The notes under the pieces were generated by a model that saw nothing but the letters and a program-made list of their open reading frames with translations, was not told the origin of the DNA and made no database searches. From Chitinophaga alhagiae (GTDB lineage: Bacteria > Bacteroidota > Bacteroidia > Chitinophagales > Chitinophagaceae), in assembly GCF_003568665.1 (NCBI RefSeq), contig NZ_QXMH01000004.1, positions 1 to 42,931 on the forward strand: a stretch of DNA of 42,931 bases, written 5' to 3'. A program made the position numbers and the translations under genes. This document shows, in pieces, positions 7,953 through 18,036 of the stretch. How positions within the stretch are numbered: the first letter of the stretch is position 1; each line of letters starts with the position of its first letter.

Positions 7953-9896
7953 TCATTCAAAAGGTTTGCGGTTCACTACTTCGTCCTCCACCACTTTGAT
8001 GAACGCCGCCGTTTCCATGGTACCGAGGTCTCCTTTGGCCTGCCGGCGTACCGCCACTTTGCCCTCTGCCGCCTCTTTTTCTCCTACCACCAGCATGTAC
8101 GGTATCTTTGCCAGTTCTGCCTCCCGGATCTTTTTACCGATCTTTTCGTTTCTATCATCAATTTCAGCGCGAATTTCCGCTTTTTTTAGCAATTCTGCCA
8201 CTTTTTCTGAATATGGCAGGAACTTGTCACTGATGGGTAATATTTTCACCTGCGTAGGCGTGAGCCAAAGGGGGAATTTGCCCGCGCAGTGCTCTATCAG
8301 TACGGCTATGAACCGTTCCAGGGAGCCAAAGGGCGCCCGGTGGATCATTACCGGCCGGTGCGGCTTGTTGTCCGCCCCGATATATTCCAGTTCAAAACGC
8401 TCCGGCAGGTTGTAGTCCACCTGGATGGTACCCAGCTGCCACTTGCGGCCCAGGGCGTCTTTTACCATAAAATCAAGTTTCGGGCCGTAAAATGCGGCTT
8501 CGCCGTATTCTACCACGGTGCGCAGCCCTTTTTCGGCGGCAGATTCAATGATGGCCTGCTCCGCCAGGTTCCAGTTCTCGTCTGAACCGATGTATTTGCT
8601 CCGGTCTTCCTGGTCACGCAGGGAGATCTGGGCGGTGTAATCCGTAAAGTTAAGGCTGTTGAACACGTACAGCACCAGGTCTATCACCTTGCAGAACTCC
8701 TCCTTCACCTGGTCCGGCCGGCAGAACAGATGGGCGTCGTCTTGCGTAAAGCCGCGCACCCGGGTCAGCCCGTGCAGCTCGCCGTGCTGCTCATAGCGGT
8801 ATACGGTGCCGAACTCGGCAAAACGTACCGGCAGGTCTTTGTAAGACTTGGGAGAAGCCTTGTATATCTCGCAGTGGTGGGGGCAGTTCATGGGTTTCAG
8901 CAGGAACTCCTCTCCCTCTTCTGGTGTATGGATGGGCTGAAAGCTGTCTTTCCCGTATTTCTCGTAGTGCCCGGAGGTGATGTACAGGTTTTTGTTGCCT
9001 ATGTGCGGCGTAACCACCGGCAGGTAGCCGCTTTCCACCTGGGCTTTCTGCAAAAAGTTCTGCAGGCGCTCCCGCAGCATGGCGCCTTTGGGCAGCCACA
9101 GCGGCAGGCCCAGCCCTACCTTTTCGGAGAAGGCGAACAGTTCCAGTTCCTTGCCCAGCTTGCGGTGATCGCGCTTCTTGGCTTCTTCCAGCAGGGTCAG
9201 GTACTCGTCCAGCTCCTTCTGGGAGGGGAAAGTGATACCGTAGATGCGGGTCAGCATTTTGTTGTTCTCGTTCCCCAGCCAGTACGCGCCGGCAATATTG
9301 GTGAGCTTCACGGCCTTGATGAAGCTGGTGTTCGGGATGTGCGGGCCACGGCACAGGTCTGTGAAGTTGCCCTGGGTGTAAAAAGTGATGGAGCCGTCTT
9401 CCAGCTTCTGCAGGAGGTCCAGCTTATAAGGGTCGTTCTTTTCCGTAAAATACTGGATGGCATCGGCTTTGGACACGTCCTTGCGCACGTAGGCATTGTT
9501 CTGCCTGGCCAGTTCGTTCATTTTGGCTTCCAGCTGCCGCAGCTCTTCGTCCGAGATGGCGCGGCCGTCCAGGTCCACGTCATAGAAAAAGCCGCCGTTT
9601 TCCAGCGGGGGGCCGTAGCCGAACTTCACTCCCGGGTACAGGCTCTCCAGCGCCTCCGCCATGAGGTGGGCGGAAGAGTGCCACATGGTTGCCTTGCCGT
9701 CAGCGTCCGTCCAGGTGAGCAGTTGCAGGGTGCCGTCTTTCGTGATGGGGCGTGTAGCGTCTACCACCTGTCCGTTAATTTTGGCCGCCAAAACCTTGCG
9801 GGCCAGTCCTTCGCTGATGGATTTCGCAATGTCCAGTGCTGATACGCCTTGTTCGTACTGTCTTACCGCGCCGTCCGGGAATGTAATGTTGATCAT
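7953..9896 (-). CDS. thrS: Threonyl-tRNA synthetase
   Basis: 647 residues from ATG at 9896, which has AGG a few bases upstream; the frame extends to 9956, but the extra 20 residues precede the normal MINITFPDG start of the TGS domain. The order is TGS (1-62), the tRNA-threonine editing (SAD) domain with HSSAHLMAEA and DLCRGPHIPNT, the class II catalytic core, and the anticodon-binding domain (VKILPISDKFLPYSEKVAELL). In the core, MNCPHHCEIY carries the zinc ligand Cys338, motif 2 is seen in TVYRYEQHGELHGLTRVRGF, and motif 3 in GSLERFIAVLIEH. It charges tRNA-Thr in the cytoplasm. infC follows downstream on the same strand. Confidence 0.98.
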   Translation of the reverse strand: MINITFPDGAVRQYEQGVSALDIAKSISEGLARKVLAAKINGQVVDATRPITKDGTLQLLTWTDADGKATMWHSSAHLMAEALESLYPGVKFGYGPPLENGGFFYDVDLDGRAISDEELRQLEAKMNELARQNNAYVRKDVSKADAIQYFTEKNDPYKLDLLQKLEDGSITFYTQGNFTDLCRGPHIPNTSFIKAVKLTNIAGAYWLGNENNKMLTRIYGITFPSQKELDEYLTLLEEAKKRDHRKLGKELELFAFSEKVGLGLPLWLPKGAMLRERLQNFLQKAQVESGYLPVVTPHIGNKNLYITSGHYEKYGKDSFQPIHTPEEGEEFLLKPMNCPHHCEIYKASPKSYKDLPVRFAEFGTVYRYEQHGELHGLTRVRGFTQDDAHLFCRPDQVKEEFCKVIDLVLYVFNSLNFTDYTAQISLRDQEDRSKYIGSDENWNLAEQAIIESAAEKGLRTVVEYGEAAFYGPKLDFMVKDALGRKWQLGTIQVDYNLPERFELEYIGADNKPHRPVMIHRAPFGSLERFIAVLIEHCAGKFPLWLTPTQVKILPISDKFLPYSEKVAELLKKAEIRAEIDDRNEKIGKKIREAELAKIPYMLVVGEKEAAEGKVAVRRQAKGDLGTMETAAFIKVVEDEVVNRKPFE

Positions 9897-10273
9897 AAAT
9901 CCTTTTCTCAAATAAAATGCATGCGAAATTACGAAATCAATTATGAATTGCAGCACCAGCCTTATACAAATTATTGCGAATTACGATGAATCGACTGTAA
10001 TGCAAACGCAGCGCGTATGCTGGCGCGTCAAAACCCCGTCCCGCGCCGCCGGTCAGGGCGGAAAACAAACCGGCCCCGCCTGCCTTCAGCGGCTGGCAGC
10101 GGAGGCTCTTTTCTCCCGGCTGGGCCGGCCCGCGCTACGGCTATTCCATTAACGGAAGCGTACAGCCCCATGTACTGGGCCAACCCGCGCTACGGCTATT
10201 CCGCCGGCGGAAGCGTACAGCCCTGTATAACAGCCTTCCGCCACGTCCACGCAGATTCCCCTATTTTTGCGCC
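9897..10273. other. Intergenic region between thrS and SMUG2 gene
   Basis: 377 bases without a convincing gene. The left third is AT-rich and should hold the thrS promoter; no exact TAnnTTTG box was found. The right half is GC-rich and carries the duplicated 40-bp element listed separately. Short open frames through it have no family features. Confidence 0.6.
10129..10223. repeat. Two direct copies of a 40-bp palindromic intergenic element
   Basis: Copies at 10129-10168 and 10184-10223 share CCCGCGCTACGGCTATTCC and GGAAGCGTACAGCCC and differ only in the six central bases (ATTAAC versus GCCGGC). The period is 55 bp. The second copy has the perfect 14-bp palindrome TTCCGCCGGCGGAA at its centre; in the first copy the TTCC/GGAA arms pair with one inner mismatch, so both can form a hairpin. 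Function is unknown; it may belong to a dispersed repeat family. Confidence 0.8.
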
Positions 10274-10963
10274 ATGAAAACAATGGCGGACAAGATCATC
10301 CACTTCAACACCCATCTTGCCTTCAAAGGCACGCTGCCACCCGGCATCCGGATCATGAACCCCTTCCGGGAGCAGCCGGGCGTGGTAGACATCATGACCA
10401 CGTTCTACCGCAAGTTCTACAACGATACCCGCACCCGGAAACTCATACTGGGCATCAATCCCGGCCGTTTCGGCGCCGGTGTTACGGGCATTCCCTTCAC
10501 AGATTCCATCCGCCTGGCCGACCCTTGCGGCATTGTGATCCCCGGCATCAGGACCTACGAGCCGTCTTCCGTGTTCGTATACGATGTAATTGCCGCCTAT
10601 GGCGGGCCAAAGGCCTTTTACAAGGATTTCTTCATTGGCGCCATGTCTCCCCTCGGTTTTACCACCCTCAAGCCCGGCGGCAAGGAGGTCAACTACAATT
10701 ACTATGACAGCAAGGCACTGACAGACGCGGTGATGGACTTTATGCTGGACTGCCTGCGCAAGCAGTTGGCCCTCGGGCTGGATACCCGCGTGGCCTACGT
10801 GCTCGGCACCGGCAAAAATGCCGCGTTCATCAGCAAGCTGAATGAGCAGTACGGCTTCTTTGAGCGTATTGAGCCGCTGGAACACCCTCGGTTCGTGATG
10901 CAATACCGGCTCAAGCAGAAAGAGGCGTACATCAGCAAATACCTGGAAGCCTTTAAAATTTAA
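10274..10963 (+). CDS. SMUG2-type uracil/mismatch DNA glycosylase
   Basis: 229 residues. The protein belongs to the uracil-DNA glycosylase superfamily, most like SMUG2 (formerly DUF4918). Motif 1 is GINPGRFGAGVTGIPFTD (from residue 60), matching the N-P-G pattern that positions the catalytic water in SMUG enzymes; the motif 2 region is EHPRFVMQY (His204). It would excise deaminated bases from DNA as the first step of base-excision repair. Start ATG at 10274; Met4 is also possible. Its last 11 bp overlap the end of the convergent TonB-receptor gene. It is not in an operon. Family call is good; exact lesion preference cannot be told. Confidence 0.87.
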   Translation: MKTMADKIIHFNTHLAFKGTLPPGIRIMNPFREQPGVVDIMTTFYRKFYNDTRTRKLILGINPGRFGAGVTGIPFTDSIRLADPCGIVIPGIRTYEPSSVFVYDVIAAYGGPKAFYKDFFIGAMSPLGFTTLKPGGKEVNYNYYDSKALTDAVMDFMLDCLRKQLALGLDTRVAYVLGTGKNAAFISKLNEQYGFFERIEPLEHPRFVMQYRLKQKEAYISKYLEAFKI

Positions 10964-13322
10964 AATTCCAGGTAACAGCAGGAATGATGGGGAAAAGAGA
11001 CACCTGTTTGGCCTTTATTTCCAGGTCTCCGTTCAGCACCGCGCCGGTCTGGTCAAAGTAGATAAAATACGGGTTCAGGCGGCTGTAGGTGTTGTAAATG
11101 GAAAACGCCCAGCTGCCGGTGAACTTCTGGCCCGGTTTCTTTTTGCGGGGCGTATAGATGGCCGAAAGGTCCAGCCGGTGGTAAGGTTTCATGCGGTAGC
11201 CGTTCAGCTCACCGTACTCCTGCATCAGCACGCCCTCCACAAAGTAGAATTTCTCCGGCAGCGTGGTGGTATTGCCAGAGCCGAAAATGAACACCCCGGA
11301 AAAGCTCCAGCGGGGGCTCAGGTCGTACATGGCCACCACGGCCAGATCGTGCCGCCGGTCATATTTGGCCGGGAAGCGCTTACCGCCGTTCAGGTCCGGG
11401 AACTGCCGCCACGTCCACGCCAGCGTATACCCCACCCAGCCTGTGAATTTCCCCTTTATTTTACGGAGAAACAGCTCCAGCCCGTAAGCATAGCCCCTCC
11501 CGAACACAAATTCCTCTTCCGGGTCATTCAGTGAAGGGGTGTAGCCGGAACGGTACTCGATCTGGTTCTGCAGGTCCTTGTAATAGGCTTCTGCCGAGGC
11601 TTCCCAGGCATTCTCCTTAAAGTTGCGGTAATAACCCACCGCGTACTGCCAGGAGAATTGCGGTTTTACGTTGAGCGTGCTGGGCACCCAGATGTCTGTA
11701 GGCAGGGTACTGCCCGCATTGGTCACCAGGTGGATGAACTGGTTGTTCCGGGTAACGGAGGCTTTGACCGAGTGCTCGTTGTTCCAGGCGTAGCGGACTA
11801 TGATACGCGGCTCAAAGCCTCCGTAGCTGCGTACTTCCTGGCCACGGCCATACGTAACGCTGTCTGTTTTGTTGCCGTCCCCGTCACGGATGTAACGGGT
11901 GTAGGGGCCTATCTGCCGGAAGCCGCTGTAGCGGAGGCCCAGGTTGACTTTCAGCTGCGGGCTGATCTCCCAGTCGTCTTGTATGTACAATGCCGCCTCA
12001 TGGGCGTATTTGCGGAAACCGTTATCCGGCCGGAAGGTAGTGGTATCCTGGCTGCCGCTGACAGACGAGGGGGTGAACCGGTGATAGATGTAGTTGCCGC
12101 CAAACTTCAGGTGATGTTTGAAATTGATAAAATAATCGAAGTCCAGCTTGCCGTTATAGTCCCGGATACCGGAGTTGAGGTGGATGCGGAAGGTTTGCTG
12201 CACGGCGCTGAACTGGAACTTGTAGTCGTTGTAGATCAACGAGGTGTTGGCAAAGAGCTTTTTGCTGAACACGTGGTTCCAGCGCAGGGTGGCGGTATTG
12301 TTGCCCCAGGGGATATGGGTCTCAAAGCTCCTGCCGCTGTTGCGGTAGCGGAACACGTCCCGGCCCAGGTAACCGCTCAGGAACAGGCGGTCTTTATCCG
12401 AAAAGCGGTAGTTCACCTTGGCGTTGATATCGTGAAAGTGATAGCCGGAGCCGTAGAAGGCGCTTGTTTTTTTCACAAAGGGTTTGGCCAGCAGGTCTGC
12501 GTACGTTCTTCTGCCGGAGATGATAAAGCTGGCCTTGTCTTTCACCAGGGGGCCTTGTATGCTGAGGCGGGAAGCGATGGCGCCGATGCCTCCTTCCACC
12601 TGGAACACCTGGTTGTTGCCGTCTTTCATCACCACGTCCAGCACAGAGGAAAGCCGCCCGCCATAATTGGCCGGCATGCCGCCTTTGGTGAGGGTAATAT
12701 CGCGGATGGCGTCTGCGTTGAAAATGGAAAAGAAACCGAAAAGATGACCGGTGTTGTATACCGGCGCTTCGTCCAGCAGTATGAGGTTCTGGTCAGGCGC
12801 GCCGCCCCGCACGTAAAAGCCCGCATTGCCCTCGCCCGCCGCCTGTACGCCCGGCATGAGCTGAATGGCCTTGAGGGGGTCTACCTCTCCCATCAGGGCC
12901 GGCAGTTTCTTCATTTGTTCAGCAGCCAGTTCCACTTTCCCCATTTCCGTATTCTTCACGTTCTCGTCTTTCCGTTTTTCGGTGACCACGATCTCGCGGG
13001 CCTGGAAAGACCTGGGCACCAGGGAGGCGCTGAGGCTCAGCGGGGCCTTGCCTACTTCAATGGTCTTTTCCTGCGCCTCGTAGCCGATAAATGAAAAAAC
13101 GAGGGTGTATGTTCCGGGGGCCAGCGTAATGGCGTAAAAACCGTAGGTGTTGGACTGCACGCCGCTGCTGGTGCCCTTGATGCCGATGCTGGCGCCCATA
13201 AGCGATTCCCCGGACGTGCTGTCACGCACATAACCGCTAACGGCAAAGCGCTGCTGCGCAAGAAGCGGCTGTGAGAAAAAACAGGCTGACAATAACAGAA
13301 AGATATGGTAACCGACCTTCAT
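10953..13322 (-). CDS. TonB-dependent receptor with carboxypeptidase-like regulatory domain
   Basis: 789 residues from ATG at 13322, which begins a good signal peptide (MKVGYHIFLLLSACFF..., ending LLAQQ); the longer frame to 13424 adds a non-signal extension and is not preferred. A CarboxypepD_reg-like domain (about 27-110, VSGYVRDSTSGESLMGASI) precedes the plug (KAIQLMPGVQAAGEG, FYVRGGAPDQNLILLDEAPV) and a 22-strand-type barrel ending in NFKF, with a terminal aromatic. It lies 115 bp downstream of a DUF3347 lipoprotein gene on the same strand. No SusD or DUF4249-type surface lipoprotein follows, since the next gene is convergent. The neighbour hints at metal or metallophore uptake, but the substrate is unknown. 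Confidence 0.92.
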   Translation of the reverse strand: MKVGYHIFLLLSACFFSQPLLAQQRFAVSGYVRDSTSGESLMGASIGIKGTSSGVQSNTYGFYAITLAPGTYTLVFSFIGYEAQEKTIEVGKAPLSLSASLVPRSFQAREIVVTEKRKDENVKNTEMGKVELAAEQMKKLPALMGEVDPLKAIQLMPGVQAAGEGNAGFYVRGGAPDQNLILLDEAPVYNTGHLFGFFSIFNADAIRDITLTKGGMPANYGGRLSSVLDVVMKDGNNQVFQVEGGIGAIASRLSIQGPLVKDKASFIISGRRTYADLLAKPFVKKTSAFYGSGYHFHDINAKVNYRFSDKDRLFLSGYLGRDVFRYRNSGRSFETHIPWGNNTATLRWNHVFSKKLFANTSLIYNDYKFQFSAVQQTFRIHLNSGIRDYNGKLDFDYFINFKHHLKFGGNYIYHRFTPSSVSGSQDTTTFRPDNGFRKYAHEAALYIQDDWEISPQLKVNLGLRYSGFRQIGPYTRYIRDGDGNKTDSVTYGRGQEVRSYGGFEPRIIVRYAWNNEHSVKASVTRNNQFIHLVTNAGSTLPTDIWVPSTLNVKPQFSWQYAVGYYRNFKENAWEASAEAYYKDLQNQIEYRSGYTPSLNDPEEEFVFGRGYAYGLELFLRKIKGKFTGWVGYTLAWTWRQFPDLNGGKRFPAKYDRRHDLAVVAMYDLSPRWSFSGVFIFGSGNTTTLPEKFYFVEGVLMQEYGELNGYRMKPYHRLDLSAIYTPRKKKPGQKFTGSWAFSIYNTYSRLNPYFIYFDQTGAVLNGDLEIKAKQVSLFPIIPAVTWNFKF

Positions 13323-13437
13323 CCCGAACTGATTTGCGAATGATCGACGCCGGGTATGGGGAAAAACAGGAAGGACGGCAACGCGGATCGCTCCACCTTG
13401 AAGGTTGCCCGGGAATGCCGCCATCCCGGCCGTGCCG

Positions 13438-14028
13438 CTAGAACTTGAGCGTATCCGTTACAGACCCGCAGTGCAGCATTTCATCACCAAAATAAGGGTT
13501 CAGTATCTCCGCCTTGTCACTCAGCCAGTACGCGCCCCTGTCATTAAAGGCCATGGGGCAATACTGCCTGAAAACGGTAGTGTTTTTGAGCCCTGTTACC
13601 TGCAGCAGATCGTACAGCTGGTCAGATACCATCTGGAAAGAAAGCCGGCGGCCTTCCAGCCCCGTTTTTTCCAGCAGCATGCCTTCCAGTTCGGCGGAAA
13701 TGCCGCCTACCTGCCCCTGCAGCAGGCTGGTACGGGAAGAATCCAGCCCCATGCGGGCTACCGGCAGGCTGTCCAGGTGGTATTGCAGCGCCGCGCCGGC
13801 CATGTCCGCCCCCAGGGTGTCTGCTTTTACCAGGGCCGCCGAAAGCTGGTAATACGCGGTCATGGTCACGTTCATGGAATCGTAGAACTCCTGCGGGAAA
13901 ACACCGCCAATGGCCGTTAACGGCTGGTCTTCCGGCGCTTTCTCCTCCCCGCTGCTGGTGGCTGCCTGGTTGCAGGCCGCAAAAACCACCGTGAGGGCCA
14001 TTATTCCTAAAAATCCGCGTATTCCCAT
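13438..14028 (-). CDS. DUF3347-like lipoprotein with CPM...MLHC putative metal site
   Basis: 196 residues. The leader MGIRGFLGIMALTVVFAAC makes Cys19 a likely lipidated residue. Residues about 45-145 are helical (FYDSMNVTMTAYYQLSAALV and following), and the C-terminus reads QYCPMAFNDRGAYWLS ... NPYFGDEMLHCG. Proteins with this C-terminus are labelled DUF3347 and often sit beside heavy-metal efflux genes in Bacteroidota. Cys157, Met159, Met184, His186 and Cys187 are candidate soft-metal ligands. It is divergent from the ABC-F gene and upstream of the TonB receptor, possibly cotranscribed with it. Family assignment is by motif recall; metal binding is inference. Confidence 0.78.
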   Translation of the reverse strand: MGIRGFLGIMALTVVFAACNQAATSSGEEKAPEDQPLTAIGGVFPQEFYDSMNVTMTAYYQLSAALVKADTLGADMAGAALQYHLDSLPVARMGLDSSRTSLLQGQVGGISAELEGMLLEKTGLEGRRLSFQMVSDQLYDLLQVTGLKNTTVFRQYCPMAFNDRGAYWLSDKAEILNPYFGDEMLHCGSVTDTLKF

Positions 14029-14068
14029 GCGTGTTCTTTTGCAACAAATATAGCACCAAAAAATATAC

Positions 14069-14076
14069 TATCTTTG
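14069..14076 (+). promoter_or_regulatory. Bacteroidota-type -7 element (TATCTTTG) before ABC-F gene
   Basis: TATCTTTG matches the TAnnTTTG consensus of Bacteroidota housekeeping promoters and lies 23 bp before the ATG at 14100. I do not see a well-spaced -33 TTTG, so support rests on the -7 box and position. Confidence 0.55.
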
Positions 14077-14099
14077 CGGGTTTAATAGCAATTTGACGT

Positions 14100-16076
<1,977 letters not shown>

Positions 16077-16187
16077 AAAAACCGCGGCATAGCGGCACTT
16101 TACCCCGGCACCTGCCAAAACCTGGATGCAACCTGCCAGTCATTTCTCCTCCCGGCCCGTAGAAAAAAACGGCCGCTTCCCCGCCCG

Positions 16188-16400
16188 TCAATTCTTTTCC
16201 TGACTGCCCGTTGCCGTGCATTCCTGCACTTCAGCCACCCGGAGCGGCCGCCTGTTCAAAAATTCAGGCGGTAACGGATGCTTTTCGAGAAAATCCCGGG
16301 CTTCCTTGCGTGCCTGCAATAAAAATGGGCAATTTTCCGTGCGCAATTCCGCGATATCGGCATCGTTCATAACATGCCGGCGCTTTTTTCTTAAATACAT
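16188..16400 (-). CDS. Small hypothetical protein, partner of DUF6934 gene
   Basis: 70 residues from ATG at 16400; Met11 (MNDADIAELRTEN) at 16370 is an alternative start. It is soluble and highly charged, with one predicted helix (FLLQARKEARDFLEKHP) and then PLPPEFLNRRPLR. There is no signal peptide or membrane segment. It starts 11 bp after the DUF6934 stop codon, so the two are very likely cotranscribed. I do not recognise a family. The small, charged downstream partner is compatible with an antitoxin-like or adaptor role, but that is speculation. A T-rich run follows the gene on its strand without a clear hairpin. Confidence 0.55.
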   Translation of the reverse strand: MYLRKKRRHVMNDADIAELRTENCPFLLQARKEARDFLEKHPLPPEFLNRRPLRVAEVQECTATGSQEKN

Positions 16401-16411
16401 AATGATCGGTT

Positions 16412-16861
16412 TTATATAAGTTTTCTTTTAACTGCAAACCCATCGTAATTCACGTTCTTCTCAGCCGGCACCCATATACCGTGGATGTAGGCAAACACGT
16501 CAAACAACGGGGCTATCAGGTCCCAATGCCCGAATATCCCCATCTGGTATAACCTTGTTCTGGCCCTCGTGCTGCCCTTCGCGTATACCATCATGTCCGG
16601 GAACCTGCTGGTCACGTCTATCACTGTTGCCGCTACAGTAGCCAGCAGCTTTGCCTTGTCTCCATTATTACTGATACTCAATGTATCAATATGCTCACCG
16701 CTGCACTGATTCCCGAAAGCCAGGTTTAAATAGGTACCCCACCCCATGTTCTCTAAATTGTACCGCACAATTTTAGGGATAACGCCCCTCGGGCCAACAC
16801 TGTCAAATGTGTACGTCAATGATGAAACACTGACGGAATACGGATATCTTTCCAAATACAT
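16412..16861 (-). CDS. DUF6934 family protein
   Basis: 149 residues. The pattern matches DUF6934: YTFDSVGPRGVIPKIVRYNL near the N-terminus, a central YLNLAFGNQCSGE, then ISNNGDKAKLLATVAATVID and the strongly conserved GSTRARTRLYQMGI. The family is known only as a Bacteroidota protein of unknown function; it is soluble and has no visible catalytic motif beyond the conserved N-N-G-D and G-S-T-x-A-R-T-R blocks. It forms a bicistron with the 70-residue gene downstream. The region upstream (16862-17007) is AT-rich and shared with the divergent LytS-type kinase gene. Confidence 0.82.
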   Translation of the reverse strand: MYLERYPYSVSVSSLTYTFDSVGPRGVIPKIVRYNLENMGWGTYLNLAFGNQCSGEHIDTLSISNNGDKAKLLATVAATVIDVTSRFPDMMVYAKGSTRARTRLYQMGIFGHWDLIAPLFDVFAYIHGIWVPAEKNVNYDGFAVKRKLI

Positions 16862-17007
16862 AAGCTAACAAACAATTGAACACAAATAAACGTCTTCCTT
16901 TTCGGTATTTTTCACACCTGTGATTTTTTATTTTGCATTTCGTCCCGCATTCCCCGCCCTTCGTGTAATCTGAATGTGCCGCAAAATGCTTACATTTAAA
17001 TTGCCGT

Positions 17008-18036
17008 ATGAACGTTCTCCGAAAGATCATCCACTGGCGCCTTCACCACGTGCTGTTCTGGCTGGCATTTTTTGTGGTATGGCTCACATTGCGGATAGAT
17101 GATTACCCGGATGTGCGGCCCACCGTCCTCGCCGGCCTGTTGAAAGTACTGTCTCTCGCCGCCGCCGTCTATTTTACCAACTACGCGCTCATCCCCCGTT
17201 ACCTGTACACCAAACGGTACTTCGCTTTCCTGCTGGCGTTCACCGCCCTCGTGTTCATCACCGGCTTTATTGTGATCAAACTGCTGGACCTCATCCTGCA
17301 ACCTTATGCTTCCAGCATCACCCACTGGCCCAATCAAACGCTCAACAGCCAGCTGTACGACGTGTACATCCCCCTCTTTTTTATGGTAGGCGCCGCGGCC
17401 GGCATCAAATTCTACATAGACCAGCTCCGCACCCTCAACCGCCTGCAGAACGCCCTGCGCGCCAGTGCGGAACAGGAGCTGCAATACCTGCGCTCCCAGA
17501 TCAACCCGCATTCTCTCTTCAATTCTCTGAATACCATCTACTTCCTCATAGACAAGGAAAACCGCGAAGCGCGCGAAACACTGATGAAGTTCTCGGAACT
17601 GCTGCGGTACCAGCTGTATGAATGCAATACGGAAAAGATCAGTATTGAAAAGGAAGTGCTGTACCTCCGCAACTACGTGGCCATTCAGCGCCTGCGGCAT
17701 GGGGAACAATACCAGATACAGTTTGACAGCGCGCCTGACGTGAAAGACTTCAGCATTGCCCCGCTCCTGCTGGTCCCCTTTATAGAGAACGCTTTTAAAC
17801 ATGTATCTTCCCACCTCTCCCCCAATTTCATCCATATCCGCATGCACATGAACGAAGGCCGGTTCCTGCTTTCGGTGCAAAACACCCGCGAGAACAAACC
17901 CGCCGGTACAAACGGCGGCATCGGGCTGGTGAATGTAAAAAGAAGGCTGGAACTGCTGTATCCCGGTAAACACCTGTTGCAGATACAAAATGGTGGAGAA
18001 CTATATTCCGTTACACTCAACCTGCACGTAACATGA
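17008..18036 (+). CDS. LytS/YehU-type sensor histidine kinase
   Basis: 342 residues. Four membrane helices (about 14-30, 44-62, 72-93, 119-135) precede a short coiled linker and the His_kinase domain. The phosphoacceptor block is QINPHSLFNSLN with His168; the family consensus is P-H-F-L-F-N, so one aromatic is Ser here. The ATPase part has PLLLVPFIENAFKH (Asn261) and GGIGLVNVKRRLELLY. The start codon of the LytTR regulator overlaps its stop by 4 bp. Such pairs in Bacteroidota control local functions that are mostly undefined. The signal is unknown, and no extracytoplasmic sensor domain is present beyond the short loops. Confidence 0.93.
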   Translation: MNVLRKIIHWRLHHVLFWLAFFVVWLTLRIDDYPDVRPTVLAGLLKVLSLAAAVYFTNYALIPRYLYTKRYFAFLLAFTALVFITGFIVIKLLDLILQPYASSITHWPNQTLNSQLYDVYIPLFFMVGAAAGIKFYIDQLRTLNRLQNALRASAEQELQYLRSQINPHSLFNSLNTIYFLIDKENREARETLMKFSELLRYQLYECNTEKISIEKEVLYLRNYVAIQRLRHGEQYQIQFDSAPDVKDFSIAPLLLVPFIENAFKHVSSHLSPNFIHIRMHMNEGRFLLSVQNTRENKPAGTNGGIGLVNVKRRLELLYPGKHLLQIQNGGELYSVTLNLHVT

